Assembly (NCBI RefSeq): GCF_002090135.1
Contig: NZ_BBRL01000009.1
Coordinates: 124,001 to 188,000 of the forward strand
Direction: 5' to 3'
From: Demequina sp. NBRC 110055
GTDB taxonomy: Bacteria > Actinomycetota > Actinomycetes > Actinomycetales > Demequinaceae
Length of the DNA: 64,000 bases
Each line of letters begins with the position of its first letter. Position 1 is the stretch's first letter. Positions 55,410 through 63,055 of the stretch are shown piece by piece. A program made the position numbers and the translations under genes. Below the pieces are notes generated by a model. It was given only the letters and a program-made list of their open reading frames with translations. It did no database searches and had not been told where the DNA came from.

Positions 55410-56137
55410 GCCTCATCACCGACGCGTGGGACTACCTCACCACGTGGGAGAACTGGACCGGCGCCAACGGCCTGACCACCGCCACGTTCGACGGCGGCTG
55501 GCGCTTCGCCCAGGACTCGATCATCGCGCTCACCCTCGAGCACCTGTGGATGTCGTTTGCCGCGGTCTCGCTCGCGATCCTCGTCGCGCTGCCGCTGGGG
55601 CTGTTCCTGGGCCACGTGCGCCGCGGCGGCGCCACCACGGTGGTCGTGTCCAACGTGACGCGGGCCATGCCCACGCTGGCGCTGCTCACGCTGTTCGCGG
55701 CCTCGGCCATCGGCTACGGCAACACGGCCGTCATCCTCGCCGCGGCGATCTTCGCCTTCCCGCCCATCCTCACCAACGCCTACACCGGCATGGCCGATGT
55801 CGACCCCGACATCCGTGAGGCGGCCGTGGGCCAGGGCCTCACCCCTCGCCAGGTGGCCCTACGCGTGGAACTGCCGCTCGCGATCCCGCTCATCGCCGCG
55901 GGCCTGCGCACCTCGACCGTGCAGACGGTGGCAACGGTGCCGCTCGCGGCGCTCGTGGCCGGCGGCGGCCTGGGCGTCATCGTGAACACCGGACTCGCGA
56001 CCCAGCGCTACGGACAGGTGCTCGCTGGCGCCATCATCATCGCCGCGCTCGCGCTCACTATCGACTTCGTCATGAGCCGGCTGCAGCGCGCCGTCACCCC
56101 CGCACCCCTGCGCGAGGCGGCGGCGACCGCGGCGTAG
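55406..56137 (+). CDS. Osmolyte ABC transporter permease, OpuCD-like
   Basis: This 243-aa protein is the second permease, with a similar fold and EAA loop IREAAVGQGLTPRQVALRVELPLAIP. An N-terminal soluble segment of about 45 residues precedes the first helix. RAMPTLALLTLFAAS is the conserved helix-3 region. The ATG forms an ATGA overlap with the first permease. The binding-protein gene follows after 199 nt. Confidence 0.93.
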   Translation: MSLITDAWDYLTTWENWTGANGLTTATFDGGWRFAQDSIIALTLEHLWMSFAAVSLAILVALPLGLFLGHVRRGGATTVVVSNVTRAMPTLALLTLFAASAIGYGNTAVILAAAIFAFPPILTNAYTGMADVDPDIREAAVGQGLTPRQVALRVELPLAIPLIAAGLRTSTVQTVATVPLAALVAGGGLGVIVNTGLATQRYGQVLAGAIIIAALALTIDFVMSRLQRAVTPAPLREAAATAA

Positions 56138-56336
56138 AGCCACACACCCAACCGGTCGCGGTCAGCCCCACCCATCCACGGCCGCTGGCGCGACGAACAT
56201 ACGGCGCCAGCCACCGCATCGGCCCTCCGCCTCGCACCGAGCGCGCCGCCCGCTTATGGTGGAAAGGTCCTGGTGGGAACAGAATCGGCGGCGCCTGGGT
56301 TGGTGAGGTTGTCCGTCCCCAATACGAGGAGCATCG

Positions 56337-57368
56337 ATGCACACCCGTCCGTACACCTTGCGTCCGTACACGCTGGCCGCCCTGGCCGTCGCCTCGCTGG
56401 CGCTGACCGCCTGTAGCTCGGGCGGAACCGACGAGGAAAGCCCCACGGCGGGCACCTCCGACGCCCCCGCCACGTCGGAGTCCGCGACCGCAGGCACCGG
56501 CGCCACCGCGCAGGAGTGCCTGCCCGTGCCCGGCGAGCAGCTCGTGGTCCTCGAGGACGACATGATGCTGCAGAACTCCGACAACATCATCCCCGCGCTG
56601 AACGCCGACGCCGCGAGCCAGGACGTCCTCGACGTGCTCGCCGCCGTCTCCGGCGCCCTCGATACCCCCACGCTCATCGAGCTGAACAAGTCCGTCGACA
56701 TCGACCGCCAGACCTCCGAGGAGGTCGCCGAGGCGTGGGTCGAGCAGGCCGCCCTCGACATCGCCGAGTCCGGCGACGGCTCCCTCACCATCGGCGCCGC
56801 GAACTTCTCCGAGAACATCACGCTCGCGGAGATTTACGCCGACGCCCTCGACATGGCCGGCTACGACACTGAGGTGCGCGAGATCGGCAACCGCGAGACG
56901 TACCTCCCGGCGCTCGAGTCCGGCGAGATCGACATCGTGCCCGAGTACGCCGCCACGTTCACCGAGTTCCTCGAGGGCGACGTGGAGACCGCCGTCGCGT
57001 CCGGCGACATCACCGAGACGGTCGCGGCGCTCGAGCCGCTGGCCGAGGAGCGTGGCCTGGTGGTCGGCGAGCCCGCCGAGGCTCAGGACCAGAACGCCTT
57101 CGCCGTCACCCAGGGCTTTGTGGACCAGTACGGCGTGACCACCCTGTCGCAGCTGGCCGAGTCCTGCGGAGGCATCGTCCTGGGCGGTCCCCCGGAGTGC
57201 CCCGAGCGCCCGTTCTGCCAGCCCGGTCTGGAAGACACCTATGGCATCGAGGTCGCGGAGTTCCGCTCGCTCGACGCCGGCGGCCCGCTGACGAAGAACG
57301 CCATCACCACCGGCGAGATCGCGCTCGGCCTGGTGTTCTCCTCCGACGGAGCGCTCGCCACGAGCTGA
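56337..57368 (+). CDS. Circularly permuted osmolyte-binding lipoprotein, OpuBC/OpuCC type
   Basis: This 343-aa lipoprotein (lipobox LALTAC, cysteine about residue 26) binds the solute for the two permeases upstream. Its mature part is permuted. Residues 61-140 carry QLVVLEDDMMLQNSDNIIPAL and DTPTLIELNKSVDIDRQ, which in OpuBC-type proteins form the C terminus. Residues 148-343 carry the family's N-terminal start, LTIGAANFSENITLAEIYAD, through LGGPPECPERPFCQPGL to the final GLVFSSDGALATS, where the family normally continues into VLEDD. The C-terminal segment is thus moved to the front. Both lobes appear complete, so binding should be preserved. Confidence 0.9.
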   Translation: MHTRPYTLRPYTLAALAVASLALTACSSGGTDEESPTAGTSDAPATSESATAGTGATAQECLPVPGEQLVVLEDDMMLQNSDNIIPALNADAASQDVLDVLAAVSGALDTPTLIELNKSVDIDRQTSEEVAEAWVEQAALDIAESGDGSLTIGAANFSENITLAEIYADALDMAGYDTEVREIGNRETYLPALESGEIDIVPEYAATFTEFLEGDVETAVASGDITETVAALEPLAEERGLVVGEPAEAQDQNAFAVTQGFVDQYGVTTLSQLAESCGGIVLGGPPECPERPFCQPGLEDTYGIEVAEFRSLDAGGPLTKNAITTGEIALGLVFSSDGALATS

Positions 57369-57392
57369 CGGCTCCCCGAGAGACCGTCCCAC

Positions 57393-57429
57393 GAAGGCCC
57401 GACCGCCGCTGAGAGGTGGTCGGGTCTTC
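57393..57429. terminator. Terminator hairpin between binding-protein and tetR genes
   Basis: A 12-bp stem with one G-T pair (57393-57404 with 57418-57429) closes a 13-nt loop between convergent genes. Confidence 0.7.
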
Positions 57430-57467
57430 GCGTGTCTGGAGCGGCTCACGCGTGGTGCCGCGCCGGG

Positions 57468-58037
57468 CTAGTGGCGCGGCAGGCCGGTGACGGCCGATGC
57501 CGCGGCGAGGAACGACTCCACCACCCGGTCGGCGCCGTCAAGGTAGCCGCCCACGAGCGCGGCGTCGCGCAGCAGCACCAACTGTGCGGCGGCGCCCGCG
57601 GGGTCCTGGACGCCCGCAGCCTCAGCGGCCTGCTCGAGGCTCTGGCGGAACCACGCGCGGTGGGCGTCGATCAGTTCCCTCACCTCCGATGCCGGATCCG
57701 GGTACTCCGCAGCCGCGTTGATGAACGGGCATCCGCGCGTGTGACGCTGCGCGATGTCCTGGGCGATCGCGAGCACCGCGAGACCGAGCTGCTCCTCGGG
57801 TGGTGCCGCAGCGGCCTGCGCGGCGAGTGAGCGAATCCCGGCGTCCTCGCCTCTCAGGTACGCGAGCACGAGCCCCTCCTTGCCCGCGAAGTGGCGGTAC
57901 AAGGTGGCACGGGGCACGCGCGCCTCGGTCACAATGCGGTCCACACCGACCGCGTGGATTCCCTCGTCATAGAACAGGGCCGATGCCGTCGCGAGCAGCC
58001 GCTCACGCGGGCTCTCGCTGGGGCTGGGCGGGGTCAT
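57468..58037 (-). CDS. TetR-family regulator
   Basis: This 189-aa repressor has an N-terminal helix-turn-helix (ERLLATASALFYDEGIHAVGVDRIV and VPRATLYRHFAGKEGLVLAYL) and a C-terminal ligand domain with GCPFINAAAEYPDPASEVRELI, the pattern of the TetR group that often controls divergent hydrolases. The ATG at 58037 was chosen because TAGCAT lies 7 nt upstream; ATG at 58046 is an alternative. Two matching palindromes at 58052 and 58173 suggest it represses itself and the hydrolase gene. Confidence 0.9.
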   Translation of the reverse strand: MTPPSPSESPRERLLATASALFYDEGIHAVGVDRIVTEARVPRATLYRHFAGKEGLVLAYLRGEDAGIRSLAAQAAAAPPEEQLGLAVLAIAQDIAQRHTRGCPFINAAAEYPDPASEVRELIDAHRAWFRQSLEQAAEAAGVQDPAGAAAQLVLLRDAALVGGYLDGADRVVESFLAAASAVTGLPRH

Positions 58038-58044
58038 GGTTGCC

Positions 58045-58050
58045 ATGCTA
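58045..58050 (-). promoter_or_regulatory. Putative -10 element for leaderless tetR
   Basis: TAGCAT on the minus strand is 7 nt from the tetR ATG and abuts the operator at 58052. Confidence 0.5.
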
Positions 58051-58051
58051 G

Positions 58052-58067
58052 TGGAACGTTCGTTCTC
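58052..58067. promoter_or_regulatory. TetR operator 1
   Basis: The site TGGAACGTTCGTTCTC matches 14 of 16 positions of the reverse complement of operator 2. It lies directly upstream of the tetR -10, so bound repressor would block that promoter. Confidence 0.65.
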
Positions 58068-58172
58068 TCCGAGGTATGCCGCGGCGTCGTCGTGCACGTC
58101 CGTCTAGCCAGGTAAAGACCCATTCTCGGAACCTACACCGAGAAAGTGCGGAGAGTGCGGAATGAACAAGGT

Positions 58173-58188
58173 GAGAACGAACGTTCTC
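58173..58188. promoter_or_regulatory. TetR operator 2
   Basis: GAGAACG-AA-CGTTCTC is a perfect 7-bp palindrome with a 2-nt centre. It lies 91 nt before the hydrolase start. Confidence 0.65.
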
Positions 58189-58278
58189 CCTCATGTCCAG
58201 GTCAACCGATCCGGACATCAGGGGCCAGAAAGGCCCACCCCGGGACCGTCCGGCCCCCGACAGCAAAGGATCACCGCC

Positions 58279-59136
58279 ATGACCACCATCACCACCCGCG
58301 AGGCCCGCCAGATCTCTGCCGCGAACGCCTCCGGCCGCCCCACTGCCCTCCTTGTCCACGGCCTGTGGCTCCTCGCCGAAAGCTGGGACGCCTGGCGCGA
58401 GCACCTCGAGGACGCCGGCTACGCCGTCGTCGTCGCCGAATGGCCCGCCGAGGTCGCAGATGTGGAGGCCGCCCGCCGCGACCCGTCCTTCTTCGCCGGC
58501 GTCGGCGTCGGCGAGGTCACCGACCACCTCGCCGAGGTCGCCGCCGCCCTGGCCGTGAAGCCGCTGCTCATCGGCCACTCCTTCGGCGGCCTGCTGGTCC
58601 AGCGCGTCGCCGACCGCGGCCTTGCGGCAGCCACCGTCGCGATCGACCCGGCCCCGTTCAAGGGCGTGCTGCCCCTGCCGCTGACGACCCTGAAGGCGTC
58701 GTTCCCTGTGCTGGGCAACCCGGCCAACCGCACGCGCACCGTCACCCTCACCTTCGACGAGTTCCGCTACGGCTTCGCCAACGCGACCACCGAGGACGAG
58801 GCTCGCGCCCTGTACGAGGCCCACCACATCGCCGCCCCCGGCCGCCCGCTGTTCCAGGCGGCGACGGCGAACTTCAACCCGAAGGCGGCCACACGGATCG
58901 ACGTGAAGAACCCCGAGCGCGGCCCGCTGCTGGTGATCTCCGGCGAGAAGGACACCATCGTCCCCCGCGCCATCGCCCACGCCGCGTACCGCCTGCAGTC
59001 GCGCAACGCGGCGGTCACCGAGTTTGTCGAGATCGAGGGTCGCGGCCACTCCCTCACCATCGACTCAGGTTGGGTCGAGGTCGCCGATGCCGCCCTCGCC
59101 TTCGCCGCCCAGCACGTCCCGCAGCCCGTCGCCTAA
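58279..59136 (+). CDS. Alpha/beta hydrolase
   Basis: This 285-aa cytoplasmic enzyme has an oxyanion-side LLVHGLWLLAESW, nucleophile elbow GHSFGG, acid loop ISGEKDTIVP and histidine motif GRGHSLT, so the Ser-Asp-His triad is complete. The likely substrates are esters or lactones; the specific one is unknown. The ATG follows AAAGGA by about 9 nt and gives the family start; a longer in-frame start at 58162 would run over operator 2. It is controlled from the shared region with tetR. Confidence 0.88.
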   Translation: MTTITTREARQISAANASGRPTALLVHGLWLLAESWDAWREHLEDAGYAVVVAEWPAEVADVEAARRDPSFFAGVGVGEVTDHLAEVAAALAVKPLLIGHSFGGLLVQRVADRGLAAATVAIDPAPFKGVLPLPLTTLKASFPVLGNPANRTRTVTLTFDEFRYGFANATTEDEARALYEAHHIAAPGRPLFQAATANFNPKAATRIDVKNPERGPLLVISGEKDTIVPRAIAHAAYRLQSRNAAVTEFVEIEGRGHSLTIDSGWVEVADAALAFAAQHVPQPVA

Positions 59137-59144
59137 GCGATACA

Positions 59145-59183
59145 CGTCGGGCCCGGTCCTCACTGAGAGGGCCGGGCCCGACG
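59145..59183 (+). terminator. Terminator hairpin after the hydrolase gene
   Basis: A perfect 12-bp stem (59145-59156 with 59172-59183) closes a 15-nt loop. Confidence 0.7.
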
Positions 59184-59193
59184 CATCCCCGGC

Positions 59194-59199
59194 TACCGT
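59194..59199 (+). promoter_or_regulatory. Putative -10 element for a leaderless kinase-like gene
   Basis: TACCGT is 7 nt from the GTG start with no ribosome binding site. Confidence 0.5.
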
Positions 59200-59206
59200 G
59201 GGTAGC

Positions 59207-59941
59207 GTGCGCGACGGCGAACCTCTCATGGGCGGCAACATGGGCGACGTGCGGCGTATGGGCGACCTCGTCGAGCGGCCCGCGGGCGAGTGGACTCCCG
59301 CCGTCCACCGCCTGTTGCGCCACCTCTCGGCGCGGGGCATCGCGGACATTCCCCTTCCGGTGGCTACCGACGGCGAGCGGGAAACCGTGACCTTCGTTGA
59401 CGGCGAGGTCCCTGCGTATCCGATGCCACGGTGGATCTGGACGGAGGAGGCCCTCGAGTCCTCGGCGACGCTGCTGCGCCGCCTTCACGACGCGACGGTG
59501 GGCGCGGACCAGGAGGGCCCGTGGCGCTCCCCCGTCCGCGAGCCCGCCGAGGTGATCTGCCACCAGGACTTCGCCCCGTACAACCTCGTGTTCCGCGACG
59601 GTGTGGCCGTGGGGGTCATCGACTGGGACTTTGCCGTGCCGGGCCCGCGCGTCTGGGATCTCGCGTACCTCGCGTATCGCATCGTTCCCCTGACAACCGA
59701 GGACATGGGCGACGGCCTCGACAGCGCCGCCCGCTCCCGCCGTCTTGCCGCCTTGCTCCACGCCTACGGCACTGACGTTGCTGCGGCGGAAGTCCTCGCG
59801 GTCGTCGTCGAGCGACTTGAGGCACTGGCGGAGTTCTCGGATCGGATGGCCGCTGAGTTAGAGCGGGCCGAGCTCGCCGACCATGCCGCGCTCTACCGGC
59901 GCGACGCGACCGTTCTTCGCATGAGCCTCGATGCCTCGTGA
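59207..59941 (+). CDS. Aminoglycoside phosphotransferase (APH)-family kinase
   Basis: This 244-aa protein has the APH catalytic loop ICHQDFAPYNLVF (His, Asp, Asn) and the metal-binding IDWDFAVPGPRVWDLAYLAY. The N-terminal lobe is short, with no clear glycine-rich loop. The family phosphorylates aminoglycosides, choline, ethanolamine, sugars or other small molecules; resistance should not be assumed. The GTG start is set by the leaderless -10. Confidence 0.85.
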   Translation: MRDGEPLMGGNMGDVRRMGDLVERPAGEWTPAVHRLLRHLSARGIADIPLPVATDGERETVTFVDGEVPAYPMPRWIWTEEALESSATLLRRLHDATVGADQEGPWRSPVREPAEVICHQDFAPYNLVFRDGVAVGVIDWDFAVPGPRVWDLAYLAYRIVPLTTEDMGDGLDSAARSRRLAALLHAYGTDVAAAEVLAVVVERLEALAEFSDRMAAELERAELADHAALYRRDATVLRMSLDAS

Positions 59942-59964
59942 GGCGGGCCCGGGCACCGCGACGG

Positions 59965-60876
59965 TCAGAAATCCACCGATTGCAGGTATGAGAGTCCTGC
60001 CACCGTGGGGCCGAAGGGGTCGAATCCGCGATCGTCGATCGGATCGCGCTCGACCACATAGAACTCCACGTCGTCGCCGGCCGCGGCGAAGACCGCGGGG
60101 AAGTCGACCGTGCCCTCTCCCACCGTCGTGATCGACCCGTCTTCTGCCATGTCCTTCACATGGAGCAGTGGGATCCGGTCACGGTGCTCGGCGACGAGAA
60201 CGCTGGGGTCGACTCCCGCGGCCGCAGCCCAATACAGGTCGAGCTCGAACACGACGTTGTCAGGCTCCGTGTACTCGACGAGGATGTCGAACGCCGTCTG
60301 GTCGCCGTCGACCTCGGCGAACTCCCAGTCATGAAGGTGGACGAGGAAGGTCAGCCCCTGGTCGCGCGCGGACTTTCCCAGCTGGTCGATGCGCTCGGCA
60401 AAGGCGACCCACTCATCGCGCGTGGCGAGGTCGCGGGGGGTCTCCCCCGCGCCGACGAACTCGGTCCCGAGCGTCAGGGCGGTGTCGATCTGGTCGGCCC
60501 ACTGAACGTCGGACGTCGCCGCCGTGACGGACGTGTGCAGCGCGCTGACCTTGAGTCCGTGCGAGTCCAGCAGACCCCGATACTCCTGGTCGTCGAGGCC
60601 GTGGAAGCCCGCGTAGTCGACGACCTCGACGTAGCGGTATCCCGCGTCGGACAACGAGGCGAGGACCTCGTCCTGACGGGCACGAGTCTCCGCGTCCTCG
60701 CCGAAGCCGATGTAGTAGAAGAAGTTGAACAACTGGGCGCTGATCTGGTCATCGGCGATGACCGATGCCTCCCGCGCCTCGCCCTCGGGCCGCGCGAGCA
60801 TCCAGGCAGCCGGGAGCGCACAAGCAATGACGATCGTGCTCGCCAGAAGTGTCTGGCGCCGAGTCATCCGATTCAT
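59965..60876 (-). CDS. Exported sugar phosphate isomerase/epimerase-like TIM-barrel protein
   Basis: This 303-aa protein has an N-terminal twin-arginine-type signal MNRMTRRQTLLAST followed by a hydrophobic helix, then a xylose-isomerase-like TIM barrel. VEVVDYAGFHGLD, FLVHLHDWEF, NVVFELDLYWAAAAG and PLLHVKDMAEDG contain the His, Glu and Asp expected of the metal site. The family is usually cytoplasmic, but exported members exist. The substrate is likely a sugar. It is convergent with the kinase-like gene and lies left of a gene-free gap. Confidence 0.82.
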   Translation of the reverse strand: MNRMTRRQTLLASTIVIACALPAAWMLARPEGEAREASVIADDQISAQLFNFFYYIGFGEDAETRARQDEVLASLSDAGYRYVEVVDYAGFHGLDDQEYRGLLDSHGLKVSALHTSVTAATSDVQWADQIDTALTLGTEFVGAGETPRDLATRDEWVAFAERIDQLGKSARDQGLTFLVHLHDWEFAEVDGDQTAFDILVEYTEPDNVVFELDLYWAAAAGVDPSVLVAEHRDRIPLLHVKDMAEDGSITTVGEGTVDFPAVFAAAGDDVEFYVVERDPIDDRGFDPFGPTVAGLSYLQSVDF

Positions 60877-61008
60877 GGCGTGCTGTCACTCCTCTCGGCG
60901 ACTGCGGGCCCATGCCCACGCCACCGCCTCCGACACCCTAGGCCACGAGGACCCGGAGCCCAGGCGTGCCTCCCCCGTCACCCCGCCGCTACCTCGTCCC
61001 CTACATCC

Positions 61009-61094
61009 CAGCCCGTCGATTCGACGATCGACGGGCTGCACTGCCGATTTCTGCGCTCCAGCCCGTCGATGCCACGATCGATGTGCTGGAGCGC
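61009..61094. repeat. Two tandem palindromes, 51 bp apart
   Basis: Palindrome A (61009-61038) has perfect 12-bp arms CAGCCCGTCGAT/ATCGACGGGCTG. Palindrome B (61053-61094) has an 18-bp stem with one mismatch and one wobble and repeats CAGCCCGTCGAT. They lie in the 279-nt gap between the TIM-barrel gene and tRNA-Lys; the rest of that gap shows no gene. Confidence 0.65.
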
Positions 61095-61119
61095 TAATCA
61101 GACCGGCCCAGAAACAGAA

Positions 61120-61149
61120 AAGGCCCGGATCCTTGCGGACCCGGGCCTT
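61120..61149 (-). terminator. Terminator of tRNA-Lys
   Basis: AAGGCCCGG pairs with CCGGGCCTT (9 bp plus 3 after a mismatch) around loop TTGC. On the minus strand it is followed by a T-rich stretch. Confidence 0.8.
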
Positions 61150-61155
61150 CACTCG

Positions 61156-61228
<73 letters not shown>

Positions 61229-61257
61229 ATGCACGCCGCTGCGCGGTGCGAGAAATA

Positions 61258-61263
61258 ACTATA
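61258..61263 (-). promoter_or_regulatory. Putative -10 element of tRNA-Lys
   Basis: TATAGT on the minus strand is about 30 nt before the tRNA, with TTTCGC 18 nt further upstream as a weak -35. Confidence 0.5.
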
Positions 61264-61315
61264 GCAAGAGTTCTCCCGGTTGCGAAATCCACTCCGCGAC
61301 GTCAGGGGGCGCCGG

Positions 61316-61321
61316 TACCGT
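61316..61321 (+). promoter_or_regulatory. Putative -10 element for leaderless bcp
   Basis: TACCGT is 6 nt from the bcp ATG with no ribosome binding site. Confidence 0.5.
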
Positions 61322-61327
61322 GGACTC

Positions 61328-61801
61328 ATGAGCGACAACCGTCTGACTGCGGGCGACACTGCCCCCGAGTTCACCGCGACCACCGACCAGGGCACCTTCT
61401 CCCTGGCAGACCAGCGCGGCAAGCACGTCATCCTGTACTTCTACCCTGCGGCCATGACGCCCGGGTGCACCACCGAGGCGTGCGACTTCCGCGACTCCCT
61501 CGACGCGCTCCAGGCGAAGGGCTACGAGGTGGTCGGCATCTCGAAGGACACCCCCGAGAAGCTCGCCGAGTTCCGCGAGTCCGAGGGCCTCACCTTCACC
61601 CTCGTGTCCGACGGGGACAAGGCGATCCAGGAGGCGTACGGCGCGTGGGGCGAGAAGCTCAACTACGGCAAGACCGTCGTGGGCTCCATCCGTTCGACCG
61701 TCGTCGTCGACCCCGAGGGCAAGGTCGAACTCGCGCTGTACAACGTCAAGGCCACCGGTCACGTGGCGCGCGTGCGCCGCGAACTGGGCGTCGACGCCTA
61801 A
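61328..61801 (+). CDS. bcp: Thioredoxin-dependent peroxiredoxin, Bcp/PrxQ type
   Basis: This 157-aa cytoplasmic enzyme reduces peroxides. It has VILYFYPAAMTPGCTTEACDF, where the first cysteine is the peroxidatic one and the second, five residues later, is the resolving cysteine of the Bcp/PrxQ class. The N-terminal APEFTATTDQGTFSL is conserved. A threonine-rich metal-free fold is expected. The leaderless ATG is chosen over an upstream start. It is followed by tRNA-Leu and the convergent thioredoxin gene. Confidence 0.95.
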   Translation: MSDNRLTAGDTAPEFTATTDQGTFSLADQRGKHVILYFYPAAMTPGCTTEACDFRDSLDALQAKGYEVVGISKDTPEKLAEFRESEGLTFTLVSDGDKAIQEAYGAWGEKLNYGKTVVGSIRSTVVVDPEGKVELALYNVKATGHVARVRRELGVDA

Positions 61802-61843
61802 TTACGACGGACGGCCGATGCGGGGGTTGCCCAACAATCCCCG

Positions 61844-61849
61844 TATCCT
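61844..61849 (+). promoter_or_regulatory. Putative -10 element of tRNA-Leu
   Basis: TATCCT lies 9 nt before the tRNA-Leu start, leaving almost no leader. Confidence 0.45.
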
Positions 61850-61858
61850 GGGTGCCGC

Positions 61859-61943
<85 letters not shown>

Positions 61944-62007
61944 CACAGCACGCGGCCCCGGCCGCCTACCCGATCAAGCGGGAGGCGTCCGGGGCCGTGT
62001 GTGTGAA
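61944..62007. terminator. Bidirectional terminator between tRNA-Leu and trxA
   Basis: CGGCCCCGG pairs with CCGGGGCCG and CGCCT with AGGCG, then CCCG with CGGG, making a long branched-free hairpin between convergent genes. Confidence 0.7.
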
Positions 62008-62015
62008 GGCTGTGC

Positions 62016-62378
62016 TTAGGCCTGCTGCTCGGCGAGCTTCTGGCGAACCTCGTCCATGTCGAGGTCGGCGACGGCGTCGACGACCTGCTTGAGCTGCGGG
62101 GCGGGCAGCGCGCCGGCCTGCTGGAACACCAGGATGCCGTCGCGGAAGGCCATGAGGGTCGGGATCGCGGTCACGCCGAACTGGGCACCCAGCGCCTGCT
62201 CTGCCTCGGTGTCGACCTTGCCGTGCACCACGGCGGGGTTCTCGTCGGATGACGCCTCGTAGATGGGGGCGAAACGCTTACAAGGTCCGCACCAGTCGGC
62301 CCAGAAGTCGACCAGGACGATGCCCTCCTTCGTCACGGTCTCCTCGAAGGTCTCGGTGGTCAGATCAACGGTTGCCAT
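62016..62378 (-). CDS. trxA: Thioredoxin
   Basis: This 120-aa redox protein reduces disulfides. It has VDFWADWCGPCKRFAP with the catalytic CGPC and the cis-proline segment TAIPTLMAFRDG. It is about 10 residues longer than classical thioredoxin, with an alanine/glutamine-rich tail. AAAGGAAG precedes the ATG. It lies close to bcp, whose peroxidase cycle needs thioredoxin, which suggests a shared redox role. Confidence 0.95.
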   Translation of the reverse strand: MATVDLTTETFEETVTKEGIVLVDFWADWCGPCKRFAPIYEASSDENPAVVHGKVDTEAEQALGAQFGVTAIPTLMAFRDGILVFQQAGALPAPQLKQVVDAVADLDMDEVRQKLAEQQA

Positions 62379-62511
62379 GGGGCTTCCTTTCTTGTGTTGC
62401 TCCCCTGGATCGCCTGGGAGAACACATACACCCCTGGCGCTATTCCACTACCTTGCCATGTGTCGGCGCGCGCGTGGACCAGACCCCGCCGGAGCGGGTA
62501 CAAAGGACGGC

Positions 62512-63054
62512 ATGACGGATATGGCGGAGCTGCCCCCCGAACCCTCCGGATGGCTCAGCGATCGTGAACTTCAGCACGTGCGCGGCGAGTTGCCGATGGT
62601 CTACGTGAACGTGGTCCCGGTGCGGGTCGACGCGAGCGGTGAGGTCACCGAGGTGGGCCTGCTGCTGCGGGCCGACGACGACGCGATCTCGCGCGCCCTC
62701 ATCGCGGGCCGGGTGCTGTACCACGAGCGCATCCGCGACGCGCTGATCCGCAACATCGAGAAGGACCTGGGCGGTGTCGCGCTCCCGCGGCTTCCCGCGA
62801 ACCCCACGCCGTTCGCGGTGGCGGAGTACTTCCCTACGAAGGGCATCACGCCGTTCCACGACACCCGCCAGCATGCCGTCGCGATGGCGTACATCGTGCC
62901 GGTGGACGGCGACTGCGAGCCCAGCCAGAATGCGCTCGACATCGTGTGGCTCACCCCCGAGGAGGCCGCGAGCGAGGACGTCGCCTCCGACATGCTCGGC
63001 GGCCAGCACACGCTGCTGCGTCAGGCGCTCGCACACTGCGGCCTGCTGCAGTAA
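62512..63054 (+). CDS. DUF4916 (NUDIX-like) protein
   Basis: This 180-aa protein matches the actinobacterial DUF4916 family, with YVNVVPVRVDASGEVTEVGLLLR, GRVLYHERIRDALIRNIEKDLG, PFAVAEYFPTKG and DIVWLTPEEAASEDVA in order. The fold is NUDIX-related, but I see no complete NUDIX catalytic box (GX5EX7REUXEEXGU), so hydrolase activity is uncertain. AAAGGA precedes the ATG at 62512; the weak TACAAA is an alternative promoter cue. It is convergent with mug. Confidence 0.8.
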   Translation: MTDMAELPPEPSGWLSDRELQHVRGELPMVYVNVVPVRVDASGEVTEVGLLLRADDDAISRALIAGRVLYHERIRDALIRNIEKDLGGVALPRLPANPTPFAVAEYFPTKGITPFHDTRQHAVAMAYIVPVDGDCEPSQNALDIVWLTPEEAASEDVASDMLGGQHTLLRQALAHCGLLQ

Positions 63055-63055
63055 T

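Noticed and set aside
59207-59941. Aminoglycoside resistance gene
   Set aside because: Only the broad APH catalytic motifs are visible. Family members phosphorylate many small molecules, so a resistance label is not supported.
62512-63054. A true NUDIX hydrolase
   Set aside because: The complete NUDIX box is not present in the translation; only the DUF4916 pattern is clear.
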